Shown here: one piece after another, positions 43,616 to 56,798 of the stretch
Numbering within the stretch: position 1 is the stretch's first letter
Layout of the letters: each line of letters opens with the position of its first letter
Assembly (NCBI GenBank): GCA_035048815.1
Contig: JAUCBN010000037.1
Location: forward strand, 10,444,001 to 10,508,000
DNA from: Abelmoschus esculentus
Taxonomy: Eukaryota > Streptophyta > Magnoliopsida > Malvales > Malvaceae
Reading direction: 5' to 3'
DNA length: 64,000 nucleotides
Notes under the pieces: model-generated
Databases searched by the model: none
What the model saw: the letters and a program-made list of their open reading frames with translations, nothing else
What the model was told of the DNA's origin: nothing
Position numbers and translations under genes: made by a program

Positions 43616-46584
43616 CATACCATGTAACCATAAAAGCCTCTCATCAACCTTCGGTCCACACAACAACGTTCAACCAACAAGCCTCGAACAAACTTAATAC
43701 AAAACTGCTAAACATAGTCTTAAGCAAACTCCATAAATGACAACACCTTCACTAAGAGACATGGTAACCATAACATAATATCTCAACACACCATCCCTCC
43801 TCCTATGGATGATAAAACCCAACACTCAAATGGAAAACTCTATCTCACCCCAATAACCTTACTACCAAACTCATGATGATTCATTCTGACTTTAACCTTG
43901 GCACTTTTATCGATTCTAAACCTCAAACAAAATTGATACACAAGCTTAACTTACCGGCAAGACAAACATCCACCCATAACTCAACCATATCCAAAACAAG
44001 CCCACTCAAAAGCACCTGCTCCCAAATTCCTACCACAACACCGTACCACCAGATGCATAGAAAATATTACCATATACCCCGAACAAGATACCACTCCAAC
44101 ACGACATCCTTCGACACAATCATGTGGCTCATATAATACAAAAGGTTCTTGACACAAACCTGAACCTTGCCAAACACATCCTCCACTAGACCTTCACCAA
44201 ACATCTTATCACGACTTACCTCCGATCAACTTAACCAAGGTAGAGTCCCACTCACGACTCCACCACTGTACTAGAACTCTTAACATAGATTTAATCGAAC
44301 AACTTTTCTCGTAACTCCTTAACAACCCTGACTCACCCCACAAAACAAACACCCATCACGGCATCCTTACGCAAACCAAGCCATTCACGATAGCTAACAT
44401 TCAACAAGACATACAACACAAGGAACTTACCAACTTTATGCCGATACCCAACCTTATACTCATTTCAATGATAGTACCTTCAACTTAAGGTTAAGCCACC
44501 ATATCCAACTCAACATTATACTTCAAACTTCGAGGTCCATGCATCGTTAACTGCCTCGACACTCAACTCAAAACTCCTTCCCAACATCAACTCACCGATA
44601 ACCCAACTCTTATCCCTCTTATACCATAACAAGAACAAGGCTTGTAACATTCATAGACATGAACCCACTGAACACAAACTCTCACCACATCTTTCACTAA
44701 AAGTAAGCCCAAAAGACTGAGTAACTGATATAGGTCATAAACTGTCGAGCGGTCCCCATCACACAATTCAAACTTCATCACAATCTAACTTTAACCGAGG
44801 TAAACCCAACTTAACTCCTTATAAACACAATAGGTGCACTTTCCACCTTTACGGCACAACTAAAACCTCGCAAGGCCACAACAAAACCATGATTCAAACC
44901 CATGATACCACAACTCCCATATTGATATATTTCTTTTTTTTATAACTCTTTTTTTTTAACTTGACCCAATACTCCTCAAGGCAAAACACCAGATCAGTCA
45001 CAACCCCCGACCTAACCACACATCAAACCCTACTACAAAGGATTCCAAGTTGAATTTCCACCAACCATGACGACAAAACAATACCTTTTTCACAAAACGA
45101 ACCCACACCACTCTAAAAACCACTAAACCGCCTCTCAACACACAACCTACTACAAACCTCTCACAACTTCCAAACTCTAACCGGAGAGAACTCTTAGAAC
45201 TCGACCTTACATTTCTTAATGACCAACTCGAAACTAACCATAACTCAAGATATTCCCCTTGGGTTCAGCCATTCACAACTCCGGACCAAACTAACCCATC
45301 TTTATCCAGGATTATTCCCTAACCAAAAGGGTAATTCGCCCACAACACAACAAGCTCAAGACCAACAAGGAAACTCTTTCAACACTTTTTTTTAAACTCC
45401 AGCACTTCACCCAAAAAGAGCCAACCACACACCACTTTCACCTTCAAAGGAGTTACTCGCAAGTGTGAACAAATGTATGCATGATTTCCTGTATGCCCTC
45501 ATAAATGTCTGTGCAAGTGCATGTAAATGCAATTTCTAATGTCATGCTCGGGAATGCATGTATATCCTATAATATCTATAGATATATACATATATGTTCT
45601 CTTATTCTAAGCATGATTATTGTTCACACTCACAAATAACATCCTCAACTCCAACAATTCAACTACTAACTTGCAAACCTCTCCAACACATCAACGTATA
45701 AAACCTTCGAAGCCTGGTACTCATAGAGTACAAAACTCTGTCACATCTCGTATGTTTTCTGAACATTCGATTCATCTTGCACATCAACAGTCTGAAACTT
45801 CCTAAGGTAATCCCAGAGATGTAGCCATCTGCTACTCACAACCACAACAGGTTCTCAGACCCAACTGATCCAAAACCCCTTTCACACTCAGACATGATTG
45901 AAGACCCAGTTGACACAAAATTTGTCACCTCAACACTGCACTATACAACACAACATGAACTTGTCGATCCTCCACAACTCTTCAATTGACAAAACGCAGC
46001 TCTCTCATCACTCCCATATAAGAAAACATCATAATTTTACAATGAATAACAACATTTTTACAAAATAGTAAGGCCAGCGCAAAGCAAGTTCTAAGTAGCT
46101 CAAGTATAATATAAAACAATTTTTCTAGTAGTAGTTAGAGCAATGGGTCTCCCAGAATAATCCCCCAACAAAATAAATTCAACCATTACATGACACAACA
46201 ACCATATACCACGATATTAACACCATCTCATCAAAGCATAAAAAAATCACCATGTTTATCCACACACTAGCCATACAATACTCAATCCACTCTTTTATCA
46301 ACAAAAGATAATGATCACATCCCTTTGTAGACCATTAACATATTAATGCAATAAGATTAGATCATACTTGCAAACACCATAATCATCAAACAAGGTTATT
46401 TCTACCAAACCATAACATAGATCAAACACACAACATTAATACTTAGCAACATACTTGCATTTACACAATAATCAATCACCGTGCATAGAAAAAAATAGTC
46501 CATGTTATACAACAAACGAAATACATCACCATCTTAAACATCAACTCCTCAAAACATTCTTAACCTGGCGCTGATACCACCAAA
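43616..46584 (-). other. Internal non-coding region of element C
   Basis: A/C-rich on the plus strand (G/T-rich on the element strand). It has no gag, protease or RT motif in any frame; the frames at 43873-44136 and 45620-45805 have no recognisable domain. It corresponds to 30730-33415 in B. Confidence 0.65.
46568..46579 (-). other. Primer binding site of element C, initiator Met tRNA
   Basis: On the minus strand TGGTATCAGCGC follows the LTR end by 5 nt, matching tRNAi-Met with one mismatch (GAGC expected). Confidence 0.85.
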
Positions 46585-47154
46585 TGTACCCCCCTTAGCT
46601 CGGCCTAGACGAAACCGACTCTAAAGGATTACACGGGGAATACCGAACCAAACCCGTAAAGGCCCGGTCCGATAAGCAACCCTGAAAACATTATATAATT
46701 TTTTTATCTTATCTAAAGGCATAATTATGTTCCTATATGTTTCGATTTCATGCAAAACAAAAACGGAATCAATTCAACCACAATTGAGCACTCGATTAAC
46801 ACATGAGCAACTTAAGGACTAAAATGTGAATCTTTCAAATTCTATTAGCAAGGTAGAAATTCATTCCATCAAAGATCAATTAAACATACAAGGAACACCC
46901 ACGATAAATTTCAAACCAAACGGAGCATTCTAACATCATCAATTACATGCCTCAATAAATAGGGACCAAAATGTAAAATTTTTAATTTCTAGGGACTACA
47001 TCCAATTTAAGTTAGCCAACTTGAAATTAAGTCAACTTTATGCATCAAGGTGAAATTTCAACTCAAAATAACATTCGTAGCTACCATAATTGAACATAGA
47101 AAGTTATTCGGGACTAAAATGCAATTCTGGTAACTATCAACTAATAACCAACCA

Positions 47155-47353
47155 AAGGTTTCAAAACCTTCATTGAAGGTTTCGAAACTTTATGAAAAAG
47201 GTTTCGAAAATTTTCCTTGAAAGTTTCGAAACTTTCATTCTAGTAAGGTTCTAATATCCAACTAGCCCGCAAGGTTTCGAAACCTACCTAGAAGTTTCGA
47301 AACTTTTTGGAAAAGGTTTCGAAACTTCTATTAAAGTTTCGATACCTTCATAC
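47155..47353. repeat. Cluster of GGTTTCGAAACC palindromes in LTR C
   Basis: GAAAGTTTCGAAACTTTC (18 bp, perfect, 47219-47236), GGTTTCGAAACC (47273-47284), AAGTTTCGAAACTT (47292-47305), near-palindromes at 47155-47170, 47176-47190, 47200 and 47313, and a hybrid AAGTTTCGATACC at 47334. It lies near the LTR 3' end, as does the GGTATCGATACC cluster in LTR B. Confidence 0.95.
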
Positions 47354-48464
47354 CCAGAATAATAAAATCAACCATTTTAAGTAGATTTAACCCATACAAG
47401 ACCCAACCATTGATCACCATCAACTATATGCGTAATTCCTAAACATTAAGAGCAAATTATACAACCAATTGAAACCATCATAGACCCCACAACTCCTATA
47501 GGCATGCTTCCTAACTTTTTCACAATACTCAAAACCATACAAGGGTAAGCATACCTCAAGCAAACAAATAAGCATACATCACAATTTCTTTAAATGCCTT
47601 TACTTACAAGACAACAACATTGCTCCACATTCTATACATACTCAAGTTCATATAACCAAAGTGACTCATGTCAACCAAAAACCAACTTTTACAACAATGA
47701 AACCATATCCCCATTGCTCTCTTACTACTACTAAACTTTAGAACACATACTTGAGCTTTTCATCGACACGCACTTGGAATCTTGCTTCTCTTGGTTGCCT
47801 CATATAATATCTCTGCATTGTAAGGTAAAAGAGAGGGTAAGCATAAGCTTAGTGACGGGTAAAACATAGAAATACTACCTTTGCAATGCAGCCCATAAGG
47901 CCATCAATAAATCACTTTAAATCATGCCATATCATTCTCAATGTAAGTGTCTCAAACATTGTTTACAAAACCAAATCCGCTTCCTTATCAAGTGTCAATT
48001 ATCTCATGCAACTCAAAACTAAAATTCACAAGACTTTCATGCTTTTAAAACAACAACAATACTTATGGCCTTTTTAATACATATGCTTCTCTATGCATCA
48101 TCTCAAGTCTTATATGCTATACACCTAGCAAAGCGTAAACCATACGCACTTTAATGTGCACATCACAAGTCTTATTTGCTAAACACAAAGCAACACTTAG
48201 GCCATTCTCTTGTGCTCATATCCTTGCACAAAACTTATTTAAAACACATGCTTGTGAAATTCATGATCTTAAAACATTACATTTTATAAACAATTCTATA
48301 TCAACATGTGACACAATATCATACTTTTCAATGCACAAAAATCTCAAATCATAACCATGGATATTGGCAACTAAGTGACTAGCTTTGTTCAAACCTTATA
48401 CCCATCGAATAATAGAATTCCTTATTCCTTATCAAGAGACACTTGGTCTCAACATGCATCGGTT

Positions 48465-48645
48465 GGATACAAAGTCACCCTTGTATACATGTTACCCCCA
48501 CTACGTACGGTCGGACACAAAGTCACCCTTGTTTACGTATGGGTCAACTATATGCACGGTTGGACACAAAGTCACCCTTTTATACATATAAGCAAGCTCT
48601 ACACGCACGGTTGGACACAAAGTCACCCTTGTTTATGTGTAGGCA
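48465..48645 (-). repeat. 48-51-bp minisatellite in LTR C, 4 copies
   Basis: ACAAAGTCACCC recurs at about 48468, 48517, 48565 and 48616. It is the reverse complement of the units at 40303-40555. Confidence 0.88.
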
Positions 48646-50577
48646 ACACGACAAACTAACTCAATATTATAGTGCACTTAATTCTAATGACATGTCATTT
48701 GTATTCGTGGTCTTAAATAGTGTCACTAAGCCAATATCATTCTCATTATGCATGGTAGCTTGCTGTTTTACAATGCACTCAACATATGTTCATCAAAGTG
48801 AACCCAAATCATGTTCAACGGCTTTATTCGGGGAAAAGGGTAATAACCATACTTTAATCCAAATCATTCTCATGCTTTAAAAGTCAATGAAACCATCATT
48901 AACCATGCATATACAACATCTAACACATGCATGCATCATTATCAAACTCAATTCATGCATTGGAAACCATTTCTTCATATGCATGTTTCATAAAACCAAT
49001 GCAACGTTATCAATCATTGGATATGTTACCAAAAGCATAGATATTAATAAAACTCATGAAATGTTCAAGTGTCAAAACATATCCGATACCAATGGACAAT
49101 AATGAAACATCTTTTAGACAAAGCAATTATCATTTCTCATGCATAAATCACATATGTAAAAACTACCTTAAGAGCATGTCTAAATTATGGTAATTATGGA
49201 ACGATATGGGAACCATTAAGAGAGCGAAACCATTTAACTTACTTCCGAGTGTGGGGAGGTTTCTCACACCATCCCTACACCCCCAAACCTTTGATAAAAC
49301 AAGTAAAACCTTGTTGATACGGCAGCCCACTCACCACTTGAACGAAACTCGCTTGCCGAAGCCAACCGACATTCTCACCTTTTCCGAAATACATCCAACA
49401 CTTAGCTCAACATCTTGCCATGTTTTAACACAACAAAATTAGAGGGATTAATGCATATTAATGCATTCAATCAACCTCCCACACATCCAAAACAAATAGC
49501 CCCAAAAACTATACTTAAGAAAACCGAAAACATATCTGAAACTCATCCGAACGACCTCCAGCCCTTAGCCAACGAAAACCACAACTTATCAACATCAAAA
49601 CACAACAAAGAACCATGATATAACCATCCAAAACCAGCAGCAAACATTCAGCCACCCAAACAAGCCATAAACCGAAGATCTAAGTCAATTAACATCACCA
49701 AAACCTAAGATCCGGGTTTACACATCCAAGAACCTTTAATTCCATGTTAAAAAACATCAAAATTCATTGATTTACCCATTGAAAACCATCAGGTATCACC
49801 TATTACGGGATTGCATCAATTCAATCAAAATTAACCGATAAAAACCGAAAATCATCAATTAAAATCATAAAACAAATCAAGAACTCAATGTAATGGATCA
49901 AACACTTGGGAATTTCAATAAATAACTCAAAGTTCAGAGGTTTGAATGGTTTCTTACCTCCAAACAAGATCCAACCTCCTTCCAATTGAAAAACTCATGA
50001 AAAACAAGTTGTAAAGTGTAAGGAAATTGGAGAGAAATAAGGAGAAAATAATATGAACGAAATTGAATAAAAAGATGTGATTTACCTTGATAAAATGAAG
50101 AGAATTCTGATTGCAAACCAAGAAAATTAGGAGAAGTTGAGAGAAAATGAGAAGTTAGTTGAAAAGGTGATTTTAGTGGAAAATGGGAATTAAATATCAA
50201 TAAAAATCTTTATGGTAATTAAAAGGAGTTTATAAAGAGATTTTTGGAAGGATAGATCTGATGAGAAAGATTGGATAAATAGCCCCTTAAAGATTCTAAG
50301 TTTTGACCCAATTACATTTTAGTCACTAAAATAGTCATTTTTACAAAATATTCACTACTTTCCAAAATGTCAAGGTCCATAGTGTAATTTTACAAAATTG
50401 AGTTTACCAAACTCAAATAGAGTCCAAATAAGAATTTTAGAGTATTTTTCCATATTTGTTTCCTTTGAAAACCATTTATAAAAAATAAATTCCCGGATTT
50501 AGGCTAATTAGCTTGATCGGTCAACCGAACACTTGATCCGACCTTGATAACATCTAAGCCCATTTTTTGGATGTTAA

Positions 50578-53024
50578 AAAAAAGTTAATTATGGGATTTT
50601 GAACCTATTTATAAAGGTTAAACTAGAACTTTGAGCTTTTTACTTGGTTAAAATTCGAACGAGTTCACTACAAAGACCATTTAGACATGCACGCTGTGAA
50701 CCGTACAAAATGATCGAATATGATATTAAATCAAATTTTTTGGTTACAGAGAGTTAATGTTGAGATTATAAACCTATTTATACAGGTTAAACTCAAATTT
50801 TGAGCTTTTTACTTGGTTAAAATTCGAAAGGGTTCACTAAAAAGCCCATTTAGACATGCACACTCTAAACCCTACAAAACGATCGAAAAAGATATTAAAT
50901 CAAATTTTCTGAGTAAAAAAAGTTAATTATGGGCTTTTGAACCTAATTCTATAGGTTAAACTAAAATTTTGAGCATTTACTATGTTAAAATTCGAACTGG
51001 TTCACTATAAAGTCCATTTAGACATGCACGCTCTAAATCGTACAAAATGATCGAAAATGATATTAAATCAAAGTTTTTGGCAAAAAAAAGTTAATATTGA
51101 GCATTTAAACCTAATTATACAGGTTAAACTCAAATTTTGAGCTTTTTACTCGGTTAAAATTCGAACGGGTTCACTAAACAACCCATTGAGACATGCACGC
51201 TCTGAACCCTACAAAACGATCGAAAATGATATTTAATAAAAAATTTTGGGTACAAAAAGATAATTATGGGCTTTTGAACCTAAATAAACAACTTAAACTA
51301 AAATTTTGAGCTTTTTACTTGGTTACAATTCGAATGAGTTCACCATAAAGCCCATTTAGACATGCACAATCTAAACCCTACAAAATGATTGCAAATGATA
51401 TTAAATAAAAAATTTTGGGTACAAAAAGTTAATTATGGGCTTTTGAACCTAATTATATAGGTTAAACTAAAATTTAGAGCTTTTTACTCGGTTAAAATTC
51501 AAACGAGTTCACTATAAAGCGCATTAGACATCCATGCTTTGAACCCTACAAAACGATCGAAAATTATATTAATTCTAATTTTTTGGGTGCAAAAAGTTAA
51601 TTATGGGAATTTGAACCTAATTATACAGGTTAAACTCAAATTTTGGGCTTTTTACTGGTTAAAATTCGAATGGATTCACTATAAAGCCCATTTAGACATG
51701 CACAGTCTGGACCCTATAAAACGATCGAAAATGATATTAAATCAAAATTTTTTAGTACAAAAAGTTAATTATGGGCTTTTGAACCTAATTATACAGGTTA
51801 AACTAAAATTTTGAGCTTTTTACTTTGTTAAAATTCAAACGGGTTCACTATAAAGCCCATTTAGATATGCATGCTTTGAACCCTACAAAATGATCGAAAA
51901 TGATATTAAATCAATTTTTTGAGTACAAGAAGTTGATTATGGGCTTTTGAACCTAATTATACATGTTAAACTAAAATTTTGAGCTTTTTACTCTGTTTAA
52001 ATTGAAATGGGTTCACTATAAATCCCATTTAGGCATGCAATCTCTAAACCCTACAAAACGATCGAAAATGATATTAAATCAATTTTTTAAGTATAAAAAG
52101 TTGATTATGGTCTTTTGAACCTAATTATACAGGTTAAGTTAAAATTTTGAGCTTTTTACTTGGTTACAATTCGAACGAGTTCACTATAAAGCCCATTTAG
52201 ACATGAACACTCTGAACCCTACAAAATGATCGCAAATGATATTAAATAAAAATTTTTGGGTACAAAAAGTTAATTATAGGATTTTGAACCTAATTATAGA
52301 GGTTAAAGTAATTTTTTTTATTTTTACTCGATTAAAATTCTAACGGGTTTACAATAAAGCCCATTTAGACATGCACGCTCTAAACACTAAAAAACGATCG
52401 AAAATGATATTAAATCAAATTATTTGAGTACAAAAAAGTTAATTATGGGTTTTTGAACATAATTATACAGGTTAAACTAAAATTTTGAGCGTTTTACTCT
52501 GTTAAAATTGAAACGGGTTCACTATAAAGCTCATTTAGACATGCACGCTCTGAACCTACAAAACAATCGAAAATGATATTAAATCAGTTTGTTTGATCAC
52601 AAAAAGTTGATTATGGGCTTTTGAACCTAATTATACAGGTTAAACTAAAATTTTGAGATTTTTACTCGGTTAAAATTCATACGGGTTCACTATAAAGCCC
52701 ATTTAGACATGCATGCTCTAAACCCTACAAAACGATCGAAAATAATATTAAATGAAATTTTTTGGGTACAAAAAGTTAATTATGGGCTTTTGAATCTAAT
52801 TATACAGGTTAAACTAAAATTTTGAGCTTTTTACTCGGTTAAAATTCGAACGAGTTCATTATAAAGCCCATTTAGACATGCACGCTTTGAACCGTACAAA
52901 ATGATCGAAAATGATATTAAATCAAATTTTTTGGTTACAAAAAGTTAATATTGAGCTTTCGAACCTAATTATACAGGTTAAACTAAAATTTTGAGCTTTT
53001 TACTCGGTTAAAATTCGAACGGGT
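50578..53024 (+). repeat. Satellite block IV
   Basis: About 14-15 monomers, CAGGTTAAACTAAAA type as in block III. The AAATAAACAACTT variant occurs once near 51290. It ends with AAAATTCGAACGGGT, which is duplicated on the far side of LINE copy 2. Confidence 0.96.
53010..53024. repeat. Target site duplication of LINE copy 2, left copy
   Basis: AAAATTCGAACGGGT precedes the LINE. The right copy at 60981-60995 reads AAAAATCTAACAGGT (12 of 15 identical) and merges with the A-tail. The duplication starts at the AAAA of a TT^AAAA site, i.e. TTTT/AA on the other strand. Confidence 0.75.
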
Positions 53025-55088
53025 GGGTAAATTTTATGTGTGTGATTGTTTTCTCTCATCTCCTTTTTGTCTCTCGTCCTCTCTCCTCCTTCATGACCCT
53101 TCCTTCCTCAGCCACTCAACTCTACCTCCGTCGTTCTTTTGCCGTTGCTGATGGAGAACCTTTATTTGGACGATATTTATCAATCTGCATCACATCTCCA
53201 TCGCTGGGAGAGGAAGAAACAATCACAACACCTGTTAAACCACAAAGGTATGATTTGAATATTTATTTTCTATTTTTCTTGCATGTAACTATCCGAATCA
53301 TTAATGGATCTTGCTTGAAGATCTATGTTTTTGTTTGTTTTACATTGTTTGAGTTATTGTTTTCACCAAATCGTTCAAAATATCCAACCATGGATGTGAA
53401 TCATCTTCACGTCGATATATTTGGTGGTATCCCTGTTTGTTTTGTTCTTCTTTATCTTCTCTTCTAATGTTTCGGTGTGTTTCTTACTATTATCACAAGT
53501 TCTTGGTTCGAATCTTGTTTTCTTACGTTATATCCAATCTTTCTTTCTTTACATTCTTTTTCAATGAAAACTCTAAGTTTGAAGACTTTTATGATGTTAT
53601 CTTTGGAGAAAGATTAATTAGTCTTCAATGGGATTGTTTGCACTCCCTTGATCGTCGGTTTTAAGGCGTTGATAAGCATCATCTTGAACGGCTCCATTCC
53701 TTTTAAAAAAGATCTATCCATATTGAATCTTATTTTTCACTTCTTGCGAGATCCTTATGGAAGAGAATTACTTTTGATCTCAAAGGTATTACATTGTCCT
53801 TTATCTAGGAGATTTCATTTTTCAAGTTTTGACCAAGAAAGAAACTTTGTTCTTATCTCTATCTTCTCCTCAAAGTTTTATTTTATTTACTATATCCTTT
53901 AATTTCAATAATTTATCTAATCTACTAATGCATGTTTTGTTTTTTTGATGTTCTTGGAGTTTTAATCTACTTCTCTGCCACGAAGCATTCAACTTTTCAC
54001 CAAACTTTTGTACAATTCCACTGTTCTCAACAATTATTTATTTTTTTCAAGCATGAATTTTCCAGGTACACTTTTCTCTTTTACTCTTTTATCAATCTTA
54101 AATATTATATTTGAACATCTTTCAATTTACTTCTATCTTACAATAATCTTAAAATTACATAAACCTATTTTACTTGTACCTTTCTTTGGTTTCCGAACAA
54201 TCTGTGTTTTTGTTGAACCAACCCTTTATCGGGTACCCACAAAAATCGAACCATTTATTGGTATCCTATACAATCTTAGTTTATTCAGACAACCTGTTCT
54301 TGGGTCCCATCAACTAATCTCATACAACCAACTGTATGGAAGACTACACTATTAGAACACCAAAATATCACTATTAATTTCTACTCACATAAATGACCAT
54401 GCTCAAGTTCTTTAACTGGGAACAATAAGGTTATTGATAGTATCTTTAGACCTTTCATCTGATTACCAATCTTGCTGAATACATGTACTTTTCATGCCAT
54501 TAACCATATCAACCTTATTTCATCATTTCTTACCAATACCATGTCTCTTATTATCAGTTTGTTATTATCACGACCGTTAGAATCAGAATCTTATCTTCTT
54601 TCATATCAATTTATTTTTTATGTTTTTTATTAAAATAATCACACCAATCATGATCACGCTCTTATTTGTAAGACAAATCATAACGCAGAAACACATGCTA
54701 TACAATATCTATATCAATTTACACAAGACCTTTTAATCTCAAACAAAATTTCCATGCCACATTTTTCAATTCCTAAAATAAATTTAAATCATCCACCAAT
54801 AAATTACAATCTATTTACATATCAAAAGTCAAATTTTTCCACAAATAATCCCCTAATTTTACCAAATCCTCTAAAATTTCCAATATCTCACCCTTACCTT
54901 ATCACAAAAATTTTGCTTTTAACCCAAATAGATTAGCAAACACTCAAAATCATTCCAAATATACTTAAAAAAACATTATCTAAACTTTTCCTTCCATATA
55001 TCTCCAAAACTATTTTATTGTTTCCACTCCCCCCTAAAACTAAAAATCATACCACTTCTTACCATATACTTTTAATCCTTATGACAGT

Positions 55089-56640
55089 TAATATCTCCAG
55101 CAATAATTCAATACAATTTACACATATAATACTATTAACTTAAATATATATATATATATTCTCAAACTTTAAACATAATTTCAACATTACCAAAAAGATA
55201 TTACTTACCAATTTCCTATTATTTCTCCACCTTTCTTTTTTACAATTTACCTCTTCATTATTTCCTAATTCAAACACATATATCTTATTACCATATATCT
55301 GTAATCTTTATACTAATTAAATTTCATATATTACAATTTTGATTTCAAAAAAAGAAAACTATCAAGTACTCAAACTTTTTCTAAATATACATAAAAAAAT
55401 ATTACATAACAAATTTTCCTCATTTCTCAACTTCTCCACTTACCATAATTTTACAATTGACAATATCAAAAATATATATCACCTACTTAAATTTATATTT
55501 TTTTTAAAAAGAAATAATACCAATAAAAAATTTATAAACTTTTCAACTATATTCTACATACCTTTTCCATATATCCAATTTAAACCCCTTCGCATAACTA
55601 GTTTTACCTACTCTAAATACATTGATATAAAATTACCAACATCTCTCCAAATGTTAATATGTCAAACTTACCTTTTTACAAAATTATTAATCTATATAAA
55701 ACTATATTCCCAAATTTTAAAAATATTTCTTAAACCCTCTAAAGAATATAACCTATTTAACATTTTCCATATCTCTTCTTACCTTTTCTACCATTCACTT
55801 TGTCCTTATTTCATATTTAAAATCCATATCTTTTCTTACCATATACCTTTCCTTTTCACAAAAAATAATTTTCACACTCCTTTCTCATATAATTTTTTTC
55901 AAACTCTTAATATCTCCAGCAATAATTCTTTACAATTTACATATATAATACTATTAACTTATACAAATTTATATTCTCAAACCTTAAACATAATTTTAAC
56001 ATTGCCAAAAAAAATTTACTTACCAATTTCCTTTAATTTCTCCACCTATCTTTTTCACAATTTACCTCTTCATTATTTCCTAATTCAAACATATATCTTT
56101 TATTATCATATATCTGTAATTTTTATACTAATTAAATTCCATATATCCCCTTTTATGAAAATTTTGATTTCAAAAATAGGAAACTATCAAATACTCAAAC
56201 TTTTTCTTAATATACATAAAAAATATTACTTAACAATTTTTTCTCATTTCACACCTTCTCCACTTACCATAATTTTAAAAATGACAATATCAAAAAAATA
56301 TATCACCTACTTAAATTTATACTATTTTGAAAAAGTAATAATACCAATTAAAAAATTTATAAACTTTTCAACTATATTCTACATACCTTTTCCATATATG
56401 CAATTTAAACCCCTTCTCATAACTAGGTTTACCTACTCTAAATACATTGATATAAAATTACCATCATCTCTCCAAATGTCAATATGTCAAACTTACCCTT
56501 TTACAAATTTATTAATCTATATAATACTATACTCCCAATTTTTCAAAATATTTCCTAAACCTTCTAAAAAAATATAACCTATTTAACATTTTTCATATTT
56601 ATTCTTACCTTTTCTACCATTCACTTTGTCCTTATTTCCT
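55089..56640 (+). repeat. 820-bp tandem duplication in the LINE leader, 2 copies
   Basis: TATCTCCAGCAATAATTC occurs near 55091 and 55911, TTACTTACCAATTTCC at 55201 and 56016, and TTCTACCATTCACTTTGTCC near 55784 and 56614. The offset is about 815-830 bp with small indels. Confidence 0.88.
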
Positions 56641-56761
56641 AATTGATATTCATATCTTTGCTGGAAAGAAACATTCCCCTCCAACGCATGAAAGCCAAAA
56701 CCAAAAGAAACCAAAGCACACACCTATGGATAAACCTGGGATGAGAAGCGAAAAAACTCTA

Positions 56762-56792
56762 CGGCGGAGGTTGACCAGGCTCAACCCCGCCG
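56762..56792 (+). promoter_or_regulatory. Hairpin directly upstream of LINE ORF2 start
   Basis: CGGCGG-A-GGTTGA pairs with TCAACC-C-CGCCG, an 11-pair stem with one internal mismatch and a short loop, ending 6 bases before the ATG. LINE copy 1 has the same structure at 9359-9389 with one G-T wobble. Confidence 0.65.
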
Positions 56793-56798
56793 ATCGAA

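Larger units (their letters stand above)
43616..50577 (-). mobile_element. Tekay-like element C, 5' LTR plus 3 kb of internal sequence
   Basis: Read on the minus strand: a 4-kb LTR (50577-46585), a PBS and internal sequence to 43616, where satellite begins. The internal part is colinear with 30730-33415 of element B, then it is truncated. LTR fragments A and D belong to the same family as this LTR. The first bases of the LTR are altered (TAACATCC without the leading TG). Satellite on both sides is out of phase, so its arrival or later loss removed satellite. Confidence 0.85.
46585..50577 (-). repeat. 5' LTR of element C (4 kb)
   Basis: On the minus strand it starts TAACATCC near 50577 and ends GGGGGGTACA at 46585. 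This is the only complete LTR of the A/C/D family here, so it serves as its reference. It contains four 48-51-bp minisatellite units (48465-48645) and a TTTCGAAA palindrome cluster (47155-47353). No gene inside. Confidence 0.88.
53025..56798 (+). other. LINE copy 2 leader
   Basis: The first 220 bp are pyrimidine-rich (CTCTCGTCCTCTCTCCTCC region), like a 5' UTR. At 53246-53251 AAGGTATG looks like a splice donor, and the following 3.4 kb is very AT-rich and intron-like. From about 55089 a segment of about 820 bp is tandemly duplicated to 56640. Open frames (53036-53467, 55339-56577 and others) are rich in Phe, Tyr, Ile and Asn with no known domain. No zinc-knuckle ORF1 is seen. Confidence 0.7.

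Noticed and set aside
51539..51814. Open frame of 91 codons in satellite (also 13780-13983, 63717-63902)
   Set aside because: Chance read-through of satellite monomers. The same peptide pattern appears wherever a monomer lacks one of the usual stops.
53036..53467. Possible LINE ORF1
   Set aside because: 143 codons without zinc knuckle, coiled coil or RRM-like text. It crosses a good splice donor at 53248 into AT-rich sequence.
55339..56577. 412-codon open frame in the LINE leader
   Set aside because: Its composition is almost only Phe, Ile, Leu, Tyr, Lys, Asn, Thr and Ser, as expected from AT-rich DNA. It spans the 820-bp duplication, so it is itself an imperfect repeat, and no domain is recognisable. 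LINE copy 1 does not keep the frame.
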